This document shows, one piece after another, positions 26,354 to 34,011 of a DNA stretch of 64,000 nucleotides (position 1 is the stretch's first letter; each line of letters opens with the position of its first letter). The stretch lies in NCBI RefSeq assembly GCF_009755605.1, contig NZ_WPNZ01000001.1, forward strand, positions 62,001-126,000, in the 5' to 3' direction. The stretch is from Streptomyces typhae. GTDB taxonomy: Bacteria; Actinomycetota; Actinomycetes; Streptomycetales; Streptomycetaceae. The translations under genes were made by a program, and so were the position numbers. The notes beneath the pieces were generated by a model. That model saw only the letters and a program-made list of their open reading frames with translations. It was not told the DNA's origin and did not search any database.

Positions 26354-26378
26354 GCCACCGGATCCAGGATCCGGTGGC
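26354..26378. promoter_or_regulatory. Perfect 25-bp palindrome before the zincin-2 gene
   Basis: GCCACCGGATCC and GGATCCGGTGGC face each other around a single A. It lies 20 nt upstream of the GTG of the zincin-2 gene and 150 nt from the divergent SDR gene start. The one-base loop argues against an RNA hairpin and for a protein-binding site. Confidence 0.6.
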
Positions 26379-26398
26379 CCAACGAGCCGAGGAATCCC

Positions 26399-27904
26399 GT
26401 GAGTGACACCCCATTCGGATTCGGCCTTCCGCCGGAGGAGCCGGAGAACGGCGACGAGGGCAAGAAGAAGGACACCCCCGGAGGGGGACAGGGTTCCGGT
26501 GGCCCTGCCAACCCGTTCGGTTTCGGGGCGATGGGCCCCGCGGGCGCCGGGGACAATCCCTTCGCCGCCATGTTCGGGTCGATGAACCCGGGCGACCTGG
26601 GCGCCGCCTTCCAGCAGCTCGGCCAGATGCTGTCGTACGAGGGCGGCCCGGTGAACTGGGACATGGCCAAGGACATCGCCCGCCAGACCGTCTCCCAGGG
26701 CACGGCGGACGGCACCAAGGACGCGAGCGTCGGCCCCGCCGAGCGCTCCGCGGTCGAGGAGGCCGTGCGCCTGGCGGACCTGTGGCTGGACGACGCGACG
26801 TCCCTGCCGTCCGGTGCGGGCAGCGCCGTGGCCTGGAGCCGCGCCGAGTGGGTCGAGGCGACCCTGTCGGCGTGGAAGGAGCTCGTCGACCCGGTCGCCG
26901 AGCGCGTCGGCCTCGCGATGGGCGACGTCCTGCCCGAGGAGATGCAGGCCATGGCGGGCCCGCTGATCGGCATGATGCGCTCCATGGGCGGCGCGATGTT
27001 CGGCCAGCAGATCGGCCAGGCCGTGGGGGTCCTCGCGGGCGAGGTCGTCGGCTCCACCGACATCGGCCTGCCTCTCGGCCCCGCGGGCAAGGCCGCGCTG
27101 CTCCCGGTGAACATGACGGCCTTCGGCAAGGACCTGGGCGTCCCCATGGAGGAGGTGCGCCTGTATCTGGCCCTGCGCGAGGCCGCCCACCAGCGGCTCT
27201 TCGCCCACGTGCCGTGGCTGCGCTCGCATCTGTTCGGCGCCGTCGAGGGCTACGCGCGCGGGATCAAGGTCGACACCTCCAAGCTGGAGGACGTCGTCGG
27301 CCAGTTCGACCCGCAGAACCCTGAGCAGTTGCAGGAGGCACTCCAGCAGGGCATGTTCCAGCCGGAGGACACGGCCGAGCAGAAGGCCGCCCTGGCCCGC
27401 CTCGAGACCGCCCTGGCGCTCGTGGAGGGCTGGGTGGACGCGGTCGTGCACGCGGCGGCGAAGCCGCGTCTTTCGTCCGCCGACGCGCTCCGCGAGACGC
27501 TGCGCAGGCGCCGTGCCACCGGCGGCCCCGCCGAGCAGACCTTCGCCACGCTGATCGGCCTCGAACTGCGTCCGCGCAGGCTGCGGGACGCCTCGCGCCT
27601 GTGGGCCTCGCTGACGGACGCGCGCGGGGTGGACGGCCGGGACGGCCTGTGGGCCCACCCGGACATGCTGCCGACCGCGTCGGACCTGGACGACCCCGAC
27701 GGCTTCGTGCACCGCGAGCACCTGGACTTCTCCGAGCTCGACAAGATGCTCGGCGAGGCGGCGGGCTCGGGGTCCGGCTCCGGCTCCGGTTCCGCGAAGC
27801 CGGACCTCACCAAGGGCGACGCCGAGCGAGCGGACGGCACGGACAGTGCGGACGGCACGAACAGTGCGGACGGCGACGACAGCAAGGGCGACAACGGCAA
27901 GTGA
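26399..27904 (+). CDS. Zincin-2 (DUF2342) family putative metalloprotease
   Basis: A 501-aa protein of the actinobacterial zincin-2/DUF2342 family. A Gly/Pro-rich N-terminus with two NPFGFG-type motifs is followed by MSYEGGPVNW-like and LPLGPAGKAALLPVNM blocks, and by the segment LALREAAHQRLFAHVPWLR at about residue 260, where the family has its zinc-site helix. In this copy the motif reads REAAH, not HExxH, so catalysis is doubtful. The C-terminus is Ser/Gly/Asp-rich low complexity (GSGSGSGSGS). The stop overlaps the next start as GTGA, so the Nudix gene is coupled. Confidence 0.85.
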   Translation: MSDTPFGFGLPPEEPENGDEGKKKDTPGGGQGSGGPANPFGFGAMGPAGAGDNPFAAMFGSMNPGDLGAAFQQLGQMLSYEGGPVNWDMAKDIARQTVSQGTADGTKDASVGPAERSAVEEAVRLADLWLDDATSLPSGAGSAVAWSRAEWVEATLSAWKELVDPVAERVGLAMGDVLPEEMQAMAGPLIGMMRSMGGAMFGQQIGQAVGVLAGEVVGSTDIGLPLGPAGKAALLPVNMTAFGKDLGVPMEEVRLYLALREAAHQRLFAHVPWLRSHLFGAVEGYARGIKVDTSKLEDVVGQFDPQNPEQLQEALQQGMFQPEDTAEQKAALARLETALALVEGWVDAVVHAAAKPRLSSADALRETLRRRRATGGPAEQTFATLIGLELRPRRLRDASRLWASLTDARGVDGRDGLWAHPDMLPTASDLDDPDGFVHREHLDFSELDKMLGEAAGSGSGSGSGSAKPDLTKGDAERADGTDSADGTNSADGDDSKGDNGK

Positions 27905-28425
27905 GCCTGTACGACGACGCGGTCCTCGTACTGAAGGGCTACGAGGACCAGCCCGAACTGCGCCAGTACTACCTGGACCACCTGTCCGCCCACCCCGAGG
28001 ACGGCCTCTGGAAGGCATGCACGGCGGGCCACGTGACCGCGAGTGCCCTGGTCGTCGACCCGGCACGCGGGCGTGTCCTGCTCACGCTGCACAAGAAGCT
28101 GCGGATGTGGCTCCAGATGGGCGGTCACTGCGAGCCGGGCGACGCGACGCTGGCCGCGGCGGCGCTGCGCGAGGCCACGGAGGAGTCCGGTGTGCCCGGC
28201 CTGACCCTCCTCACGGGCGGCCCCATCCGCCTCGACCGGCACCCGATCCCGGGCCCCTGCACCCAGCACCTGGACGTGCAGTACGCGGCGCTCGCCCCGG
28301 CGGACGCGGTCGAGGCGATCAGCGACGAGTCGCTGGACCTGCGCTGGTTCGCGTACGACGAGGTGGCGGGCGTGGCGGACGAGTCGGTCGTGCGCCTGGT
28401 GGAGCAGACCCGGCTGCGCCTCTAG
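27901..28425 (+). CDS. Nudix hydrolase
   Basis: A 174-aa Nudix protein. The Nudix helix region is GGHCEPGD followed by ALREATEESGV, close to the consensus G-x5-E-x7-REUxEExGU but with Asp for the first Glu and one extra residue, a variant seen in other actinobacterial Nudix proteins. The N-terminal 35 residues (QPELRQYYLDHLSAHPEDGL) precede the beta core. Substrate unknown. The GTG start overlaps the stop of the zincin-2 gene, so expression is coupled. Confidence 0.88.
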   Translation: MSLYDDAVLVLKGYEDQPELRQYYLDHLSAHPEDGLWKACTAGHVTASALVVDPARGRVLLTLHKKLRMWLQMGGHCEPGDATLAAAALREATEESGVPGLTLLTGGPIRLDRHPIPGPCTQHLDVQYAALAPADAVEAISDESLDLRWFAYDEVAGVADESVVRLVEQTRLRL

Positions 28426-28443
28426 GACGAGCTCCGTCAGAGG

Positions 28444-28490
28444 CGCGGGGAACTGCGCGACCAGCCACAACGGGCCCGCAGTTCCCCGCG
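28444..28490. terminator. Bidirectional terminator (conserved GGGGAACTGCG element)
   Basis: A perfect 14-bp inverted repeat (28444-28457 with 28477-28490) lies between the convergent Nudix and AIM24 genes. The GGGGAACTGCG...CGCAGTTCCCC design is widespread between convergent Streptomyces genes, as I recall. Confidence 0.8.
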
Positions 28491-28522
28491 ACCTGCTCTC
28501 GTCCCCGCCTCGACGAGGGCGT

Positions 28523-29278
28523 TCAGTTCCAGACGTTGCCCTGGTTCTGCCCCCGGGCGCCCTGCTGGCCCATGCCGAACTGGGCGCGGGCGCCCTGCCC
28601 GATGGTGGCGTGCTGCGGCGGCAGCATCTCGCTGGGCTGGACGAGGGCGTAACCCTGCCCCATGAAGCTCAGCTCCCAGCCCTCGCCGGTGTTGCCGCGG
28701 CGCCGCCACACGCCCGAGGAGTGCGTCTGGGCCTGCATCTGCACCCGCAGTCCGCTCGACCAGGCGACGATCGCGTCGGCGTCCGCGTTGACGTACCGGT
28801 CCGGGGTGACCTGGAGCATCAGCGGCTGGCCCGACGTCATCAGGGCGACCTTGCCGCGGCCGGTGATGTTGAGCTGGTACTTGCCGGAGCCGGAGATGCC
28901 GTACTGGCTGTCGACGGCGATGACCTGGTGGGTCAGCGAGGAATCCATGGCGAGGACGTAGGAGCTGTCCACCGTCAGGCCGTCCTGGTCGACGTCCACC
29001 AGGTGGATGTACTGCGCGAGGTTCGCGAAGTAGACGGTGCCCTGGCCGTGGCAGCGCATCAGGTCCAGGCCCTCGCCGGTGTGCGCGCGGGCGCGCTGCT
29101 GGCCGCGGCTCTGGAACTCGGCGTCGAACTCGATGAGCCCCTGGTAGGCGACCATGGCGCCCTTGCGGGCGAGCACGTCGTCGTGGCCTTCGAGGGCGAC
29201 CCGCAGGAGCTGCGGGTTCTGGACGGTGTAGCGCTCCTGGGTCTGTTGCTCGGTGTGCGCGAAAAGCGAGCTCTGCAT
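28523..29278 (-). CDS. AIM24 family protein (third gene of operon)
   Basis: A 251-aa beta-rich protein of the AIM24/TIGR00266 family. Repeated short beta units GxMVAYxGxIxF and GxGxVxL are seen (GAMVAYQGLIEFDAEF, HGQGTVYFANLAQYIHLV, YVLAMDSSLTHQV, GRGKVALMTSGQ, QGYALVQPSE). The C-terminal 25 residues are Gln/Gly-rich (GQGARAQFGMGQQGARGQNQ). Mitochondrial AIM24 affects membrane complexes; bacterial roles are not established. It is the last of three adjacent AIM24-domain genes, with a 16-nt gap to the second. Confidence 0.9.
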   Translation of the reverse strand: MQSSLFAHTEQQTQERYTVQNPQLLRVALEGHDDVLARKGAMVAYQGLIEFDAEFQSRGQQRARAHTGEGLDLMRCHGQGTVYFANLAQYIHLVDVDQDGLTVDSSYVLAMDSSLTHQVIAVDSQYGISGSGKYQLNITGRGKVALMTSGQPLMLQVTPDRYVNADADAIVAWSSGLRVQMQAQTHSSGVWRRRGNTGEGWELSFMGQGYALVQPSEMLPPQHATIGQGARAQFGMGQQGARGQNQGNVWN

Positions 29279-29294
29279 GGTGTCCTGCTCCCCC

Positions 29295-29975
29295 TCAGCT
29301 CCGGATCCGGAGACGGTCGGTGCTGTCCTCACTGGGCTGTACGACGACGATGCCCTCGCCGGAGAAGCCCATCTGGTAGGCCTCGCCGCTGCCGCGCCCG
29401 ATCAGGGAGCCCGCCCTGAAGCTGCGCTTGCCCTTGACCTTCAGGTTCGGCGACCAGGCGATCAGCGCGTCCGGGTCCACGTACGTCTCGTCCTCACCGC
29501 GGCCGCAGTCGACGACGATCGGCGTTCCGCGCGAGGTCAGCGCCACCCAGCCCTGACCGGAGACCTTGATGTTCCACAGGCCCTGGCCCGCGAACTTGGC
29601 GAGGCCCTTGACCCGCTCGACGCCCCACTGGAGGCTCGCGTCGAAGGCGAGCAGGTTGGTGCCGTTCACGGAGAGCGAGTCGCCCGCCAGGTTGATGACG
29701 ACGACGTCGGCTCCGTAGTCGGCGAGGTAGAGCAGGCCGTCACCGGAGCACTTCATCAGCGGGGCGCCCTCGCCGGTGATCCAGTCACGGGCGATCTGCC
29801 GGACGGCGGGCGGATTGGGCTCGTACTGCACGAACCCTTCGTAGGCGACCATCGATCCCACGCGCGCGAGGAGGTCGTTCCCCGTCTGCATGGCGACCTT
29901 GACCATGTGGTGGCCGTGGTTCTCCATGCGGGCGGCGACGGGCGCCGGGGCGAAGCCCGCGAGTTGCTGGTTCAT
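29295..29975 (-). CDS. AIM24 family protein (second gene of operon)
   Basis: A 226-aa AIM24-domain protein: GSMVAYEGFVQYEPN, GEGAPLMKCSGDGLLYLADY, GTNLLAFDASLQWGVERVKG, SGQGWVALTSRGTPIVVDCG and SGEGIVVVQPSED are the successive beta blocks. No signal peptide or membrane helix. It sits 11 nt after the TerD-AIM24 gene and 16 nt before the third member, so the three form one transcript. The copies are clearly diverged (only scattered identity), which indicates an old duplication. Confidence 0.9.
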   Translation of the reverse strand: MNQQLAGFAPAPVAARMENHGHHMVKVAMQTGNDLLARVGSMVAYEGFVQYEPNPPAVRQIARDWITGEGAPLMKCSGDGLLYLADYGADVVVINLAGDSLSVNGTNLLAFDASLQWGVERVKGLAKFAGQGLWNIKVSGQGWVALTSRGTPIVVDCGRGEDETYVDPDALIAWSPNLKVKGKRSFRAGSLIGRGSGEAYQMGFSGEGIVVVQPSEDSTDRLRIRS

Positions 29976-29986
29976 GACGGGCTCCC

Positions 29987-31807
29987 TCAGACCTCGAACG
30001 GCTGGACGACGATGAAATTGCCGGGCGCGCCACGGAACTGGAGGTTCACGCTCTCCCCCGTGGAGCCCGCCGAGGCGTTGCCGCGCAGCCTGACCTGGCT
30101 GGACACGATCGCCTGTGCGGCCGCCGACCAGGCGACCACGGCGTGGCAGTCCGCGAACGTCGTTGGCGTGACCGGCAGCACGACGGGCATGCCGTGGGTC
30201 TTGATCACGACCGTGCCGGTGCCCTGGAACTGCATGACGAACAGCGCGCCACCGGGGATGCCGTGGCCCTCGATGCGGCGCACCTCGTGCTGGAGCGTCT
30301 CGTCGAAGGCGAGGACGTTCTCCGCGGAGACGCAGATCGCGTCCCCCTGGAGCTCGATGGGGTGCAGGTGCGTTGCTTCTTCGGCGAGGAAGACCTGGCC
30401 GCGGCCGGAGCAGCGCATGAGCTGCATCTCCTGGCCGGTCGCGTTGCCGACGACGCGGCCCTGGAAGCCCGCGCCCTTGTAGCCGAACTCGACCTTGCCC
30501 TGGTACAGGACCATGCTGCCCTGGCGGGCGAGGACCGGGTGGTCGCCGACGCCGAGGTCCACGCGGACCAGCTTCTCGTTCTGCTGCGTCCAGCGCTGTC
30601 CGGTCGCCGCCTCGCGGTACTTCTGGAGCGCCGAGGCCACACCGGCCCCCTGCGGGGCGCCCTGCGGAACCCCGCCTGCGGGGCCCGCGGCGAACGGGGC
30701 CTGGCCGGGGATCTGGGGCTGCTGGCCGTACCCGGGAGGCGCGGCGGCCGCGGGCTGCTGGCCGTACGGCTGCGCCGGGGCTCCCGGCGGCTGGCCGTAG
30801 CCGGGGGGCATCGGCGCGGACGGTTGCTGCTGGTCGTAGCCGGGCGGCGCCGACGCCGCGGCCTGCTGGCCGTACCCGGGCGGCAGGGGCGCCGAGGGCT
30901 GCTGGCCGTAACCGGGTGGCGGCGGGGCCTGGCCGAACGGGGGCTGCTGTCCGGGCCCTCCGTGCGGCGGGGGGCCCTGGGGCTGCGCGCCGGGCCCGCC
31001 GTACGGAGCCTGCGGGGGCACCTGGACGCCGCCCGGCTGGTTCAACGGCGCGACGATGGTCTGCGCGGCGTGCACCGACGGGTCGGGCGCCGGGGCGGGC
31101 GGCGGCGTGGCGCCCGCGGGGGGCGCGAAGCTCTGGGCGGGCGCGGGGGCGGGGGGCTGCGCGGGGGCCGGGTCCGGTGTCACGGGGGCCGCGGGCGCGG
31201 CGAACGCGGGCGGAGTCGCGGCGTCGGCGGGCGGGGCGAAGCCGGGGGCGGCCTGCGGCTGCGCGGCGGCGGGCTCGTCCTCCGCGACCTCGCCGCCGAA
31301 GTTCTTGATCAGCGCGTCGAGGCCGCCGTCGAAGCCCTGGCCGACGGCGGCGAAGCGCCACACGTCCTTCATGTAGAAGTCGCCGAGCATCAGGGCGCGC
31401 TCGGTGGAGAACTCAGAGCCGGTGAAGGAGTAGCGGACCACTTCCTCACCCCCGGCCACGAGCCGGATGTACCCGGAGCTGATCTGCGACATCTGCCCGG
31501 CGCCGTCGATCGCCGCGGAGAACGACAGCCTCTGGATCTGCTGCGGGATCCGGTCCAGAGTGACGCGGAAGGACTCGGTGTCACCGGCCTGGGCGCCCAG
31601 GAGCTGAAGCGACTCCTCCGGGGACTTCGGCTGGTTGAAGAAGATGAAGTACCGGTCGTCCGAGAGCCGCTCGTCCGCGTCGAGCCCGAAGCAGCTGATG
31701 TCGAAGGTCACCCCGGGGGCAGCGATGTGCACGCCTACGTACAGATCGGTCCCCGCGGTGAGGTCACTGATCTTGGCCTTGTGGCCGCGTTGGAATTCCC
31801 TGGCCAT
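29987..31807 (-). CDS. TerD-domain/AIM24-domain fusion protein
   Basis: A 606-aa protein in three parts. Residues 1-190 are a TerD domain (MAREFQRGHKAKISDL opening, FDISCFGLDADERLSDDRYF with the calcium-binding acidic residues, FFNQPKSPE), related to tellurite/stress-resistance TerD proteins. Residues about 200-390 are a Pro/Ala/Gln/Gly linker with GYGQQ-type repeats. Residues about 395-606 are an AIM24 domain (GSMVLYQGKVEFGYKGAG, GRGQVFLAEEATHLHPIEL, NFIVVQPFEV). The start ATG is supported by TerD family length. The fusion links two envelope- or stress-associated folds and heads an AIM24 operon. Stress function is inferred from the TerD part only. Confidence 0.9.
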   Translation of the reverse strand: MAREFQRGHKAKISDLTAGTDLYVGVHIAAPGVTFDISCFGLDADERLSDDRYFIFFNQPKSPEESLQLLGAQAGDTESFRVTLDRIPQQIQRLSFSAAIDGAGQMSQISSGYIRLVAGGEEVVRYSFTGSEFSTERALMLGDFYMKDVWRFAAVGQGFDGGLDALIKNFGGEVAEDEPAAAQPQAAPGFAPPADAATPPAFAAPAAPVTPDPAPAQPPAPAPAQSFAPPAGATPPPAPAPDPSVHAAQTIVAPLNQPGGVQVPPQAPYGGPGAQPQGPPPHGGPGQQPPFGQAPPPPGYGQQPSAPLPPGYGQQAAASAPPGYDQQQPSAPMPPGYGQPPGAPAQPYGQQPAAAAPPGYGQQPQIPGQAPFAAGPAGGVPQGAPQGAGVASALQKYREAATGQRWTQQNEKLVRVDLGVGDHPVLARQGSMVLYQGKVEFGYKGAGFQGRVVGNATGQEMQLMRCSGRGQVFLAEEATHLHPIELQGDAICVSAENVLAFDETLQHEVRRIEGHGIPGGALFVMQFQGTGTVVIKTHGMPVVLPVTPTTFADCHAVVAWSAAAQAIVSSQVRLRGNASAGSTGESVNLQFRGAPGNFIVVQPFEV

Positions 31808-31947
31808 ACGTAACGACCGTCCCCCATCCCGAATGTGAATGCGTCGCGCCAGGCTAACCGTTCCCTCCGACAACGGACGAAGTCGGTACAGAGCCGGTAC
31901 ACAACCCCTTCACCGGGTGCCCCGCACCCCGCCACCGGGGGTGTCCG

Positions 31948-32544
31948 CTACTCCTCCCGGGCGGCCGGCAGATGCGGCAGCCGGTCCGCGGCGGCCACCC
32001 CTTCGAGGTAGCCACGGGCACGCTCGGTCCGCGGATACGCGTCGAGGAGGCGCCAGAACCTCGGCCCGTGCCCGGGGACCAGGAGGTGGGCGAGCTCATG
32101 GAGCAGGACGTAGTCCACCACGTACTCGGGCATGCCCTGCAGCCGGTGCGAGAGGCGGATGCTGCCTTCCGACGGTGTGCACGAGCCCCAGCGGGTGTTC
32201 TGGTTCGTGACCCAGCGAACGGACGTGGGCCGGGCCCGAGCCTCGAAGAACTGCTCGGAGAGCCGCTGGGCGCGCTCGGCGAGTTCGCTGTCGCCGAGGA
32301 TCCGTTTGCTTTCCTGTGCCGCCAGCTTGTCCAGCATGACGGTCACCCAGCGCTGCTCCTCCGCCTCGGACATGCGGGCGGGGATGAGGACGACGGTGCG
32401 GTTGCCCTCCCGGTAGGCCGAGACCGTTCTGCGGCGGCGGGCGCTCCTTCGCACCTCGACCGCGCTGGTCGCCGCGCCTGATGCGGGCGGGCTGGTCGCG
32501 CTGCGCTGCGGGCTTCCGGCGCGGTGCAGTGGGTCGGCGGGCAC
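31948..32544 (-). CDS. YgjP-like (M48-type, DUF45) metallopeptidase
   Basis: A 198-aa protein of the YgjP/DUF45 group. The zinc site is LLHELAHLLVPGHGPRFW (HELAH plus the downstream His of the GHGPRFW segment). The substrate-side block NTRWGSCTPSEGSIRLSHRL is also typical. The first 40 residues are Pro/Arg/Ser-rich and probably disordered; an internal start is possible. YgjP partners with a type I restriction system in some bacteria, but no such system is nearby. Confidence 0.9.
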   Translation of the reverse strand: MPADPLHRAGSPQRSATSPPASGAATSAVEVRRSARRRRTVSAYREGNRTVVLIPARMSEAEEQRWVTVMLDKLAAQESKRILGDSELAERAQRLSEQFFEARARPTSVRWVTNQNTRWGSCTPSEGSIRLSHRLQGMPEYVVDYVLLHELAHLLVPGHGPRFWRLLDAYPRTERARGYLEGVAAADRLPHLPAAREE

Positions 32545-32626
32545 GCCTCGACGTTACCCGCTGGGTGTAGGGGAAGTCCCGCCTCCGGGACGGTTCGGTC
32601 GCGATCCACTCCCCATGCGCTTGATT

Positions 32627-32641
32627 AGTACGACAAGTACT
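32627..32641. promoter_or_regulatory. AGTAC-GACAA-GTACT palindrome in a divergent intergenic region
   Basis: A perfect 5-bp-arm inverted repeat lies between the YgjP-like gene and the ThiF-like gene. A perfect DnaA-box 9-mer (TGTGGACAA, reverse complement of TTGTCCACA) follows at 32649-32657. The 292-nt gap 32545-32836 contains these elements and the 10-bp repeat array. Confidence 0.4.
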
Positions 32642-32730
32642 CATTGCCTGTGGACAACCGGACGCACGGCTCGGCCCGGCCGGGCATTCTGGCATTCGAG
32701 CGGTACCGGGCCGCACCGAGCGACCTCGAT

Positions 32731-32800
32731 CGACCCAGACCAGCCCAGGCCTTCCCAGGTTTTCCCAGGTCGGTCCAGATCGGCCCAGATCGATCCAGAT
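32731..32800. repeat. Seven tandem 10-bp repeats in exact helical phase
   Basis: Seven consecutive 10-mers read CGACCCAGAC, CAGCCCAGGC, CTTCCCAGGT, TTTCCCAGGT, CGGTCCAGAT, CGGCCCAGAT, CGATCCAGAT. Every unit keeps CCAG at positions 5-8 with no indels. The array ends 36 nt before the ATG of the ThiF-like gene. One unit per turn of B-DNA places all CCAG cores on one face of the helix. Confidence 0.85.
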
Positions 32801-32836
32801 CGGTACGGCCCGGGACACGAGAACGGGGGACCCACC

Positions 32837-33970
32837 ATGCATCCGATCCTCAAGCCGGCCCTGCGTCGCGGCTGGCGCGATCTGAACACCGTCCAGATCG
32901 GCGTGACCCGGGCGCACGCCCGGGTCCTCGGCCCGGTCGACACGGCGACGGGAAGTTTTCTCACGCTCCTCGACGGCACCCGGGGGCTGCCCCTCCTGCG
33001 CGAGGAAGCAAGCCGGATGGGACTGCCGGACGGCCACGTGGACCGGCTCCTGCACCGCCTCACCCGGGCCGGGCTCCTGGACGACGCGACGGGAGGCGGC
33101 CCGGCGGCCGACGCCCTGCGCTCGCGCACCGAGGTGATGGACCGGCTGCGCCCCGACCTCGCGGCGCTGTCGGCCGTCACCCCGGCTCCGAACCAGGGCA
33201 TCCGAAAACTGGCCGCGCGCCGCGTCACCCGGGTGCGGGTGCGCGGCGCGGGCCGGGTGGGAGCGGTCCTCGCCGCGGTCCTGTCCGGCGCGGGCGTCGG
33301 CCGGGTCGATGTGCTGGACGGCGGCTGTGTCGAGCCGTGGGACGTCGCGCCGGGCGGGCTGCCGCCCGAGTCCGTCGGCCGGCGCAGGGACGCCGCGGCC
33401 GGAGCAGTGGTGCGGCGCGCGGCCCCGGGCCGTCCACCGCGCCATCCCGGGGACCGGGGCGACGGCGAGCGCCCGCTGTCCCTGGTCGTCCTGGCTCCGC
33501 GCGACGGCCTTGACGCCTTCGCCCCCGACCCGGGTGTCGCCGAGCCCTTGATCTCCGCCGGCACCCCTCATCTGTACGCGGGCGTGATCGAGGGCACGGG
33601 TGTGGTCGGGCCCCTGGTCCTGCCCGGCGTGTCCGCCTGCGCGGGCTGCCTCGTCCTGGCCCGCGCCGAGGAGGACGCGGCCTGGCCGCGGCTGCTGGCC
33701 CAGTGGCGTTCGGGTCACCGCCGTCAGGTGCCCGCCTGTGACCTGGCGCTCGCGACGGCGGTCGCCGGTCTTGCCGCCGCCCGTGCCCTGGCCTTCCTGG
33801 ACGGCGCGGATCCGGTGGCGGGCGTGCGCTGGGAGGCCTCGACACCGGGTTTCGACTGGCGTCGGCAGCGCACACGGGCCCACCCTTCCTGCCCCTGTGG
33901 GGCAAGTGAGCAAGATAAGGGGGAGCAGACCGCCGTGGATCGAGAGCCGCACGAGACAATGGCCCGGTAA
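32837..33970 (+). CDS. ThiF/E1-like (cyclodehydratase-type) protein without RiPP partner
   Basis: A 377-aa protein. The N-terminal 90 residues (LNTVQIGVTRAHARVLGPVD, then GLPDGHVDRLLHRLTRAGLL) resemble the winged-helix leader-binding part of thiazole/oxazole cyclodehydratases. The rest is a ThiF/E1-type Rossmann fold (VRVRGAGRVGAVLAAVLSGA and GVGRVDVLDGGCVEPWDVAP) with zinc ligands CAGC near residue 275 and CPCG at the C-terminus. The adenylation residues are hard to place, and no YcaO, precursor peptide or thiol partner is nearby. Function unknown. Confidence 0.8.
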   Translation: MHPILKPALRRGWRDLNTVQIGVTRAHARVLGPVDTATGSFLTLLDGTRGLPLLREEASRMGLPDGHVDRLLHRLTRAGLLDDATGGGPAADALRSRTEVMDRLRPDLAALSAVTPAPNQGIRKLAARRVTRVRVRGAGRVGAVLAAVLSGAGVGRVDVLDGGCVEPWDVAPGGLPPESVGRRRDAAAGAVVRRAAPGRPPRHPGDRGDGERPLSLVVLAPRDGLDAFAPDPGVAEPLISAGTPHLYAGVIEGTGVVGPLVLPGVSACAGCLVLARAEEDAAWPRLLAQWRSGHRRQVPACDLALATAVAGLAAARALAFLDGADPVAGVRWEASTPGFDWRRQRTRAHPSCPCGASEQDKGEQTAVDREPHETMAR

Positions 33971-34011
33971 CCGCCTGAACGGGCGCGGCTGTCTGGGTTT
34001 TGGAGGGGCGC

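Noticed and set aside
31948..33970. RiPP biosynthetic cluster around the ThiF-like gene
   Set aside because: No YcaO, precursor peptide, transporter or dehydrogenase was found nearby.
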